From: Poa pratensis | Lineage: Eukaryota; Streptophyta; Magnoliopsida; Poales; Poaceae | Assembly: GCA_947311845.1 (NCBI GenBank) | Contig: CAMZMU010000075.1 | Location: forward strand, 21,610,747-21,674,746 | DNA length: 64,000 nucleotides | Reading direction: 5' to 3' | Shown here: positions 9,626 to 20,259 of the stretch, in pieces | Layout: each line of letters begins with the position of its first letter | Position numbering within the stretch: position 1 is the first letter of the stretch | Notes under the pieces: generated by a model | The model's input: the letters and a program-made list of their open reading frames with translations, nothing else | Database searches by the model: none | Told to the model about the DNA's origin: nothing | Position numbers and translations under genes: made by a program

Positions 9626-11985
9626 GATTGGTGGGTAGTATTTGACTATTTTTTTCTTATCGATAACTTGTATGCTAGTGTATTGGTAATAATGTTATAG
9701 TATCCCCACCTGATAATTTGTCTGCTATGTGATTGGTAATATTTGACTATTTTTTTCTTATCGATAACTTGTATGCTAGTGTATTGGTAATAATGCTTAT
9801 AGTATCCCCTCATGATAATTTGTTTGCTATAAGTTTGGTAATATTTGACTAGTTAATTTCTTATCGATAACTTGTATGCTAGTGTATTCGTAATAATGTT
9901 TTTAGTACCCCCACCTGATAATTTGTTTGCTACGTGATTGGTAATATTTGACTGGTTTTTTTCTCTTCAATAATTTGTATGATAGTGTGTTGGTAAGAAT
10001 GTTTATAGTATCCACACGTGATAATTTGTTTGCTATATGATTGGTAACATTTGATTTGTTCATTTCGTATCGATAATTCGTATGATAGTGTATTGGTAAT
10101 ATGTTTTTAGTACCCCACCTGATAATTTGTTTGGTATGTGATTGGTAATATTTGACTGGTTTTTTCTCCTCGATAATTTGCATGATAGTGTGTTGGTAAT
10201 AATGTTTATAGTATCCCCTCGTGATAATTTATTTGCTATAAGATTGGTAATATTTGACTAGTTTATTTCTTATCGATAACTTGTATGCTAGTGTATTGGT
10301 AATAATGTTTTTAGTATCCCCCACCTGATAATTAGTTTGCTATGTGATTGGTAATATTTGACTAGTTCATTTTGTTTCGATAACTTGTATGCTAGTGTAT
10401 TGGTAATAATGTTTTTAGTATCCCTCGCCTGATAATTTGCTTGCTATGTGATTGGTAATATTTGACTGGTTTTTTCTCATCGATAATTTGTATGATAGTG
10501 TGTTAGTAATAATGTTTATAGTATCCCCTCGTGATAATTTGTTTGCTATATGATTGGTAATATTTGACTACTTTATTTCTTATCGATAACTTGTATGTTA
10601 GTGTATTGGTAATAATGTTTATTGTATCCCCTCATGATAATTTGTTTGCTATAATATTGGTAATATTTGACTAGTTAATTTCTTATCGATAACTTGTATG
10701 CCAGTGTATTGATAATAATGTTTTTAGTATCCCCCACCTGATAATTTGTTTGCTATGTGATTGATAATATTTGAATGGTATTTTCTCTTGAATAATTTGT
10801 ATGATAGTGTGTTGGTAATAATGTTTATAGTATCCCCACGTGATAATTTGTTTGCTATATGATTGGTAACATTTGACTTGTTCAATTCGTATCGATAATT
10901 TGTATGATAGTGTATTGGTAATAATGTTTTTAGTACCCACCTGATAAATTTTTTGGTATGTGATTGGTAATATTTGACTGGTTTTTTCTCCTCGATAATT
11001 TGTATGATAGTGTGTTGGTAATAATGTTTATAGTATCCCCTCGTGATAATTTGTTTGCTATAAGATTGGTAATATTTGACTAGTTCATTTCTTATCGATA
11101 ACTTGTATGCTAGTGTATTGGTAACAATATTTTTAGTATCCCCCACCTGATAATATGTTGCTATGTTATTGGTAATATTTGAATGGTTTTTTCTCTTCGA
11201 TAATTTGTATGATAGTGTGTTGGTAATAATGTTTATAGTATCCCCACGTGATAATTTGTTTGCTATATGATTGGTAACATTTGACTTGTTCATTTCGTAT
11301 CGATAACTTGTATGCTAGTGTATTGATAATAATGTTATAGTATCCCCACCTGATAATTTGTCTGCTATGTGATTGGTAATATTTGACTTTTTTTTCTCCT
11401 CGATAATTTGTATGCTAGTGTATCGGTAATAATGTTTATAGTGTCCCCTCATGATAATTTGTTTGCTATAAGATTGGTAATATTTGACTAGTTAATTTCG
11501 TATCGATAATTTGTATGATAGTGTATTGGTAATAATGTTATAGTATCCCCACCTGATAATTTGTTTGGTATGTGATTGGTAATATTTGACTGGGTTTTTC
11601 TCCTCGATAATTTGTATGCTAGTGTATTGGTAATAATGTTTATCGTATCCCCTCGTGATAATTTGTTTGCTATATGATTGGTAACATTTGACTTGTTCAT
11701 TTCGTATCGATAATTTGTATGATAGTGTATTGGTAATAATGTTTTTAGTACCCCACCTGATAATTTGTTTGGTATGTGATTGGTAATATTTGACTTTTTT
11801 TTTCTTCTCGATAATTTGTATGATAGTGTGTTGGTAATAATGTTTATAGTATCCCCTCGTGATAATTTTTTTGCTATAAGATTGGTAATATTTGACTAGT
11901 TCATTTCTTATCGATAACTTGTATGGTAGTGTATTGGTAATAATGTTTTTAGTACCCCACCTGATAATTTGTTTGGTATGCTAGC
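9626..11985. repeat. Minisatellite of ~102-bp units with nested 51-bp and ~203-bp periodicity
   Basis: The word 'cgataa(c/t)ttgtatg' recurs about every 101-105 bases, some 23 times, e.g. near 9660, 9762, 9864, 10269, 10375, 10578, 11092, 11297, 11500, 11703 and 11908. Within a unit the two halves 'gataatttgt(t)tgctatgtgattggtaat' and 'gataatttgtatgatagtgtgttggtaat' are diverged copies of each other. Units alternate between variants ending 'cccccacctgat' and 'cccctcgtgat', giving a dimeric higher-order period near 203 bp. The minus-strand open frames inside (e.g. 10724-11293) are translations of the repeat, not genes. Confidence 0.95.
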
Positions 11986-12885
11986 TGTGAACTACTTTCA
12001 GTACTACTCTTAAGTTATGTGCTGCAATGTGTGAACTACGTGGTGTTACTAAGTAATCAGGGTGTTCTAATGATGTTGATATGTTTTAAATTTGGCTTTC
12101 CTTTTTGGATTGACTTGTTCTATTATTGTGATGTTGTTTCCCGTTTATCAAGCGCGTGATTTATTGTTTTGAGGGCATTGCTAAAAAGTCGGAACTGGTT
12201 GAATTTAGAGTTGTGCATATCTACGCCAATTTGTGGGACTGCTTTTTGAAGCTGAGTATGCTATGTGCATTGTTAGAAGTTCGCATTTTTATACCTCACT
12301 GGACACACTTTTGCATCAAATGGTATTCATTATGGACAGCTTTTTGCGTTGATGGTACTTTGTAGAAGATGTATTAAACATCGCATACTCTTTTTTATGT
12401 CACTCCTATTTTATTTAATTTTAAAAAGAATAATTAACATCTAGGTTGTCTTTTATTTTATTTTATACTACTTGGAATTGGAGTTCTTTAATTGATCAAA
12501 TTATTTATACTAGTTGGAAGTGGAATTCTGAGCTCCCTCCCATTTTTTCTACCCTAAAATATCACTAGCCCAAAAAGGGAATTGTGCTTCCATACATATT
12601 TTCCCAGTGGAAATCACAAATTCAAAATTTGTCCTGCGCAAAAAAGGGAATAGAAGAGCTGGGCGCACGAATCCAGCCCACCAGCCTAGCCCAAGTAAAG
12701 GGAATAGAAGAGCTCGCTGCACAAACCCAGCCCACCCAGCCAGCCTGGTTCCAAGCGAACCCAAAAAGGGAATGGAACAGCCCACGCGCGCGCACATACA
12801 TTTTCCTTTTTTGGGCTTGACACCTGGTCGGGAACCGCGCGACGGAAACGAATCTGTCGAGCGCGCGCAAGCTAGCCTCGCCCTC
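11986..12885. other. Intergenic DNA with a pair of ~55-bp direct repeats
   Basis: The only internal structure found is an imperfect direct repeat around 12640-12745: 'aaagggaatagaagagct' followed by a Cys/Pro-codon-like 'cagcccacc' stretch, present twice about 55 bases apart. A third, weaker 'aaaagggaatggaacag' occurs at 12763. No gene or RNA was recognised. The right end abuts a copia LTR. Confidence 0.5.
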
Positions 12886-13178
12886 TGTTAGGCTACCAAC
12901 CGAATCTTGTATAGTTGATTCGGTTGTTGATCTTGTTGTGATCTCCCTTGGTGGCCAAGGCATGTACTCTATATATTGCTAATACGAGATCGCCCCAATT
13001 GTGTGGCGCTTCCTAAACCTGTTCGTTCACTTGGTATCAGAGCAGATTTTCATTCCCCAAAACCCTAGCACCCCAGCCGATCCAATCTCCAATCTCCACC
13101 ATGTCTGACACATCCGCCGCGCTCCCGTCCGACACCGCAGCGGCGCTCTCCTCCGCCTCCTCGCCTGCCCTCAGCGTC
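12886..13178 (+). mobile_element. Ty1/copia stub: short LTR, PBS and start of gag
   Basis: A 144-bp LTR begins TGTTAGGCTACC (12886) and ends 'cgttca' (13029). Two bases later comes TGGTATCAGAGC (13032-13043), the primer site for initiator tRNA-Met. A gag start ATG lies at 13101 and reads MSDTSAALPSDTAAALSSAS, a Ser/Ala-rich start common in copia gag. The frame is cut at about 13178, where element H begins. LTRs this short are unusual for copia. The rest of the element is not in the window. Confidence 0.7.
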
Positions 13179-13738
13179 TGAAAGGACAAGGATGTCGCCT
13201 AGAGGGGGGGGGGGGTGAAAAGGCGATTTAAAACTTTTCCGGTTTAGGCTTGATAATTGAGGAATAAAACTAGGTGTTTAAATTAACAAGCCAACAACCT
13301 AAATATACTAGGCTCACCTATGTGCACCAACAACTTATGCTAAGCAAGACAAGCAACAAAGTGATAGCAAGATATAATACTTCAAGCACGAAGAGAGACA
13401 AAAGGCATTTAAGCAAATATGGAACTTGTTTGAGAAACATGCCACATAGGAATAAGATTATTTACAAAATCCTTTCTAGGTGGCAATACCTCACATGTTC
13501 ACATTTTCTAGGCTTGTAATATGCACATAACTTATAACCCCCCATAATGTGATAATCCAGTCTTTTCTTAACAAGAGACAAATAACACCACCTAGAGATA
13601 ATTAATGAACATTATTGAATTTGAATTTCTCATGAGAGTGACATACCACATAGAGAGTAGATAATATTGATATATCAACACTAAGTGGTATTCCTCATGT
13701 ACACACCATTTTAGGAGTGTGAAGTGCATGAAGCATAT
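13179..13738. mobile_element. Element H, left part (host of element A)
   Basis: The element begins 'tgaaaggacaaggatgtcgc', interrupting the copia gag, followed by a 12-G run and AT-rich untranslated DNA. It is interrupted at 13739 by element A and resumes at 32780, as shown by the shared CATAT (13734-13738 and 32780-32784). No coding domains are visible. It is probably a non-autonomous retrotransposon, with low certainty about family. Confidence 0.5.
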
Positions 13739-15216
13739 TGATAACCCACAAGTATAGGGGATCGCGTGTAGCCTTTTCGATAAGTAAGAGTGTCGAACCC
13801 AACGAGGAGCTAAAGGTAGGATAAGTATCTCTCAAGTTCTATCAACCACTGATACAACTCTACGCACACTAAACGTTTGCATTATCTAGGAAATAAAACT
13901 ACTAGCAATACGGGTATGAGAGTAGTTTTGCAAGATAATAAATACAAGAAAGTAAATGTTAGTGCTGCAGCAATAAAATACACTAAGTAACCATATACTA
14001 ACAGTACCATGAGTGTGGAAAAGTGGTGGTAATTGTGGTGGCTTTGTCCAAGATTAATTAGTGAAGGTACTTGGTTCATTGTCTTCGATGCAGTTTTCTA
14101 TGTGGGAGAGGCTAAATATACATGCACTCCACTACTTGGGATTACAAGTACTATATGATTGGATTGTTAGAAAGCATCCGCAAATACTAACAATGCATTA
14201 AGGTTTCCCCAACCATAGCCTTAAGTTCAAGGTCCTCTTACTCCCATACGTGCAACTAATCGGTTCGCGTTCTCAGGTTTCTGTCACTCCGGCAGAACTT
14301 CCCCGCTTCGTTACAAATACTACCAACCCTAGGGTGTTTGATCCATGCGCGCACAATATAATGGACACCAAAGGACAGCACCATATAGACATACAACTCT
14401 AATGAACCTCATGCATTCAATTAAGCAATCAAAAGACAAATAAACTACGGAAACATGATGTAAATCATAGGATAAATATTATAGCATCAAACACCATGTT
14501 TACATAGGACGGTACAGAGGTTTGTGGGAGGATGAACCACTGAATACAAGGAGGAGATGGTGATGGAGATGGCGGTGAAGACGGCGGAGAGGGGCAGCGC
14601 GGCGGCGCCGCGGCGTGCGGGGAACTCCTTTCCCCGCCGCCGGCAAGCTTGGGGAGCGCCGCCCCTTAGCCTCCCTCCTTCATGGCTTCTTGGGAGCCCT
14701 CCCCCATGGAGATGGGATCCATGGGGGAGGCAAAAACGTGGCTTTTGGTGGCTGAAATTCGTGGGTGGAGGAGTCCTCCACGAATTAGGTTTCCTCCCTT
14801 TATATATCTTCTCGGATTTCCGTCACCCCCTTTTAGGGTTCCACCAAAACGGGCCTACAGGCCGCGTCCGAACTCCGATTGGGCTGATCTCGGGCTTAAA
14901 ATCTTCGTATGGAAAATTGTGACAACTTTCGTAACAGCCAGGTCTCCATATACGTCATCTTCGAGGGTCAAACTGGCAATCTTCGTAAAAAGTTCTCAGA
15001 CAGATTTCAGGAAAGTCCCAATTCGACTCCAACAAGGTTTCCTCTTGTATTCTTGATAATTTCTACACATCAAAGAGTAAAACAAGAACATTGTGCACTT
15101 TTGCAACTATTAGTAGGTTAGTCCAAATAAATAATAAACTTAATATAAAACAAGTGCTAAAAGCATAAAAATGGCATGAAACAATCAAAAATTATAGATA
15201 CGTTTTGGACGTATCA
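13739..15216 (-). repeat. Element A, left (3') LTR
   Basis: A complete LTR of 1478 bp. A TATATAAA box is seen on the minus strand at about 14799-14806. Just downstream lie two inverted repeats: 'gtggagga/tcctccac' near 14765-14785, and CCTCCCCCATGGA (14698-14710) pairing with 14718-14730 across a 7-base loop. Confidence 0.9.
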
Positions 15217-18200
15217 ACATCCCCAAGCTTAATTCCTGCTCGTCCTCGAGTAGGTAAATGATAACAAAATAATTTTTGATTGTAAATGCTATGATCAGGT
15301 CTTTAACAATTGCATGATGTATGGATAATAAAACTTAGCAATCATGTTTCCTAATGAAAAGTATCAACGAACTAAGAGCTTATAACATGAAATTTATAAA
15401 CATCAACAAGATTGTAATGACCATAATAAAGCATGATAGAGTGGTATCTCGCTTGCCCTTAATTGTGGAGCAAAACATAAATGCCAAGGCACCTCTGAAG
15501 TTCAAGTGAAGACTAGATATAGAGATATCAAAGATAAAAGCATCATGGTTATACCTCAATTAATCGTATTCTGGGACAAGCACATTACACTAAGAACGAC
15601 AGCTATGCTCTCGAAGAAGTGCTCAAAGAAAGGATGGTGACTCAACATAAAAATAAAAGATTGGCCCTTCGCAGAGGGAAGCAGGGATTAACACGTGCTA
15701 GAGCTTTTTTTTTAAAAACAGAGGTAAAAATGTTTTGAGAGGTGTTTGTTAATTGTCAACGAATGGTAGCGGGTGAGAACAGTATTCTACCTGTCAAACG
15801 GACTTTTAAGAGCGGCTCCCATGAAGGACGTTATTTCTACCAGCAAGGCAGATCATCCCTCTTTCTCTTTGGTTTACACACATTCAGGTATTTCACTGTT
15901 TGTCATTGCTGAAGAGAATTAATTGGTTAAAGTTGTAATTAATTGGGACTGGGCACCCCGTTGCCAGCTCTTTTTGCAAGTTATTGGATAAGCGGATGTA
16001 TATGCCACTAGTCCAGGTGTAAAAGTCCATTTGACAAATAGAATAAAGAATAACCACACTAATTCCTCATGAGCTAGTAAACATTGACACAAAAAGAGAA
16101 ATATTTTGAAGGTTTTAAAGGTAGCACATGCAAATTTACTTGGAATGGCTTGAAATACCATGCATAGGAATTTTTTGGTGGACTCTTTGGGATAACTTGG
16201 TTTTAAGGATTTGGATGCACGAGCAGCATTCCCGCTCAGTACAAGTGAAGGCTAGCAATAGACTGGGAAGCGACAACCACGAGAGCGATAACGGTCATAA
16301 TCATGCTTGCGACAAAATAAAATTAACGGAGGCATAAAAACGATACTAAAACTCTGAGGCAAAATAGATCATCAAGGCTTAATTGACTTTTATTTTTCAG
16401 TCATAACATGTGTGAGCATGTGCCAAGTCGATTCAAGTGAATTATTCAGAGGAGGATACCACAATACCATACCATCTTATGAACAGGACAATGCATGTTG
16501 ATATCAAAATAACATAATATGCACTATTAGCTAGTTGAGACTAACCATAAGAAAACATAAACTACTAAACAGTATTATTCACACATCATTTTTAAGTTTC
16601 AACAAGTAATCCATTAACCAAGTAAACATTGAAAACAGAGGATAAATAAAATATGTGACGATCCACTTATTAATGTAACTGGTGTTTGATGCTAAGATAA
16701 ATAGATAATAAAATACAGCCGCTTCAAGTTTAGTTAAGTTCCTATGTTGCTCAAAAAACAAAGTTTAAAGGTTTGCAAACCGTGGGGTTATTGATGAAGA
16801 GGGATGCGGGGACATCCCCAAGCTTATGACTTTGGTAATTCTTCAATATTCCATAGTTTGGTGTTCCTTCATTCTCTGTGAAAAAACTTCAACACAAAAA
16901 CTTTCCCATTCTTTTCTGCGGTTAGACATTAGTACAATAGATAATATTTCCCAAGTGCTACTATTAAACCAAATAAAATTTTGTTTTTAAGTTACAGAAA
17001 GGTTGCTTAAATGGCCAACTTATAAATGAAAGGTAAGAACCATTAAAAATCAAATGAAAACGAAAAGAGGCCACTCTTGCAACAAAAGTCAGAATCTGTC
17101 CAGAAAAACAGCAGCTGGAAAACGCAATTTTTAGGTGCACTTAAACATGCCCGAAATTTTAGCCAATTTTTGTACATGCAGAGGATTAGGTGCTACAACA
17201 TCAGTAATTTTTTCGTGATTTTTAGAGCTTCCAGTAAAATATGAAAAATCGCGCAATAAGCAGTAGATACCGAAAACAGAAAATCACTTTTTACATATGT
17301 ATCAACTAAGCTAAATGGATAAAACTTGGTACTTTATTTTTGATAAACTAAGAAACCAGAGGCTAAGCAAGACCTAAACATGCTAGCTACAGCAAGGAAA
17401 ACTCTAAATAAAAATCAAAAGTAAAACCCAAATAAAATTAAAATAAAGAACCAAACAAAGAAGCAAAACAAAAGAAAATATTTTTGTTATTTTGAATTTA
17501 TAAGTGAAAGTAAAGAAGCAATCGAAACCAAATAAGGAGCCTAATAAAACTAAAGAAGGTAAAACCAAGACATATAAAAGCAATTATAATACAAGTTAAG
17601 ACAATACATATCATGTGGACGGGTAATATAGAGTATGAACGAGACAACCTCATGTTAGTTGATGAATAGGGGGATGACTCGGGCATCCCCAAGCTTAGAT
17701 GATTGTATCTTCTTGAATATGTTCTTGGGATGCACCTACACATCCCCAAGCTTGAGCTCTTGCGTCTTCTTATTCATCTCATATCACCATATTGATTAGA
17801 TCTTATAAGCTACATCCACATAAAACTTCACAAAACTCATTAGTAGGGTTAGTACTCATTAAATAAAATCCACTCATGTTCAAGCATTGACAAGTTTTAT
17901 AATTTTACTCAACATTAGCCACTGTATATACTAAGGTGTTCATGATTTCCGTTGTCCGTCGAAAAACTAATGAAACTAACAACACCAAGTACAATATTGA
18001 ATAAACAAAGAAATCTGTCAAAACTGAACAGTCCGTAAAGATGGCATTCAACGAGATAGTTAAGTAGCTCAAATCGAAAAACTTTAGTCTAATGAAAGAA
18101 AGATAATAATCTCAGGTTTATGCACAAAAATTTTCAAGTCAAAATACTATTCTGAGATTTATCACGATTTTATTTACAGAGAAGCACAAAATCTGTCTAA

Positions 18201-18779
18201 ACAGAACAGTCAGTAAAGATCGAATTTTTCGACCTATCTACGTACCTTAAATCAGAAAAAGTTAGTCTAATGAAAGAAAGCTAATAAGCATCACTTTGCA
18301 CTCAAGAAATTTCAGATCAAGATCACGTTCTGGTGATTTTAAACATTTAATACGGTGGAGCACAGAAAATCTGTTTCTGGACAGCAAAGTAAAACTATCA
18401 ACTTTCAATTAACTAAAGACTATAATTAGCATTTTATTTTTATGTACAGAGGTATATACACAATATTTACAATATTTACATGTTTTTAATGAAAAGCTTC
18501 CATGGAAAGATTTGTTTTGGTTTCATAGGCATGAACACAAGTGTTCAAGGTCGACCCCCATTTAACCATTACTCATCTTTCCAATCACTTTTCTTTTTGA
18601 AAACGTTTTTAGATAACAACTACACCTAATTTTTTTTGTAATTCGCATTCCCTATCCATAGTAAGATAAAGAACAACTTAATACTGAAAATAAAAACTAC
18701 TTAGAGATAAAGCAAACAAGTGCACACAAGAACATTAACCTACGCTATGGCTCCCCGGCAACGGCGCCAGAAAAGGTCT
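15217..18779 (-). other. Element A interior, non-coding, with four polypurine-tract-like words
   Basis: No gag, protease, RT or integrase motif occurs on either strand. The word 'catccccaagctt' (a polypurine tract on the minus strand) is found not only beside the LTR at 15218-15231 but also at 16813-16826, 17684-17697 and 17741-17754. The PBS at 18754-18769 is separated from the LTR by ten bases. Confidence 0.75.
18754..18769 (-). other. Primer binding site, tRNA-Asp type (element A)
   Basis: On the minus strand TGGCGCCGTTGCCGGG is complementary to the 3' end of plant tRNA-Asp. It fixes the orientation of element A. Confidence 0.85.
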
Positions 18780-20249
18780 TGATAACCCACAAGTATAGGG
18801 GATCGCGTGTAGCCTTTTCGATAAGTAAGAGTGTCGAACCCAACGAGGAGCTAAAGGTAGGATAAGTATTCTCTCAAGTTCTATCAACCACTGATACAAC
18901 TCTACGCACACTAAACGTTTGCATTATCTAGAAATAATACTAGCAATACGGGTATGAGAGTAGTTTTGCAAGATAATAAATACAAGAAAGTAAATGTTAG
19001 TGCTGCAGCAATAAAATACACTAAGTAACCATATACTAACAGTACCATGAGTGTGGAAAAGTGGTGGTAATTGTGGTGGCTTTGTCCAAGATTAATTAGT
19101 GAAGGTACTTGGTTCATTGTCTTCGATGCAGTTTTCTATGTGGGAGAGGCTAAATATACATGCACTCCACTACTTGGGATTACAAGTACTATATGATTGG
19201 ATTGTTAGAAAGCATCCGCAAATACTAACAATGCATTAAGGTTTCCCCAACCATAGCCTTAAGTTCAAGGTCCTCTTACTCCCATACGTGCAACTAATCG
19301 GTTCGCGTTCTCAGGTTTCTGTCACTCCGGCAGAACTTCCCCCGCTTCGTTACAAATACTACCAACCCTAGGGTGTTTGATCCATGCGCGCACAATATAA
19401 TGGACACCAAAGGACAGCACCATATAGACATACAACTCTAATGAACCTCATGCATTCAATTAAGCAATCAAAAGACAAATAAACTACGGAAACATGATGT
19501 AAATCATAGGATAAATATTATAGCATCAAACACCATGTTTACATAGGACGGTACAGAGGTTTGTGGGAGGATGAACCACTGAATACAAGGAGGAGATGGT
19601 GATGGAGATGGCGGTGAAGACGGCGGAGAGGGGCAGCGCGGCGGCGCCGGCGGTGCGGGGAACTCCTTTCCCCGCCGCCGGCAAGCTTGGGGAGCGCCGC
19701 CCCTTAGCCTCCCTCCTTCATGGCTTCTTGGGAGCCCTCCCCCATGGAGATGGGATCCATGGGGGAGGCAAAAACGTGGCTTTTGGTGGCTGAAATTCGT
19801 GGGTGGAGGAGTCCTCCACGAATTAGGTTTCCTCCCTTTATATATCTTCTCGGATTTCCGTCACCCCCTTTTAGGGTTCCACCAAAACGGGCCTACAGGC
19901 CGCGTCCGAACTCCGATTGGGCTGATCTCGGGCTTAAAATCTTCGTATGGAAAATTGTGACAACTTTCGTAACAGCCAGGTCTCCATATAACGTCATCTT
20001 CGAGGGTCAAACTGGCAATCTTCGTAAAAAGTTCTCAGACAGATTTCAGGAAAGTCCCAATTCGACTCCAACAAGGTTTCCTCTTGTATTCTTGATAATT
20101 TCTACACATCAAAGAGTAAAACAAGAACATTGTGCACTTTTGCAACTATTAGTAGGTTAGTCCAAATAAATAATAAACTTAATATAAAACAAGTGCTAAA
20201 AGCATAAAAATGGCATGAAACAATCAAAAATTATAGATACGTTTTGGAC
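18780..20249 (-). repeat. Element A, right LTR, long piece lacking its last 6 bases
   Basis: Almost identical to the left LTR up to 'gttttggac', where the final 'gtatca' is missing and a 10-base filler (20250-20259) joins it to element B. From about 19459 to 20249 it also overlaps in content with the terminal piece at 31968-32779. There it shares the left LTR's variants (e.g. 'catggagat', 'attaggttt', 'acaggccg') rather than those of the terminal piece ('catagagat', 'attagattt', 'acgggccg'). Confidence 0.85.
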
Positions 20250-20259
20250 CAGCTCAGCA

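Noticed and set aside
10724..11293. 189-codon minus-strand open frame
   Set aside because: It is a translation of the minisatellite: the same peptide words repeat every ~34 codons, and neighbouring repeats give the same words in other frames.
9626..11985. CRISPR-like array of regularly spaced repeats
   Set aside because: The repeats are contiguous ~102-bp units without unique spacers, in a plant genome.
19720..20160. 146-codon frame in LTR of element A, with counterparts at 14682-15056 and 32245-32484
   Set aside because: It is LTR sequence, not conserved in frame among the three LTR copies, and on the antisense strand of the element.
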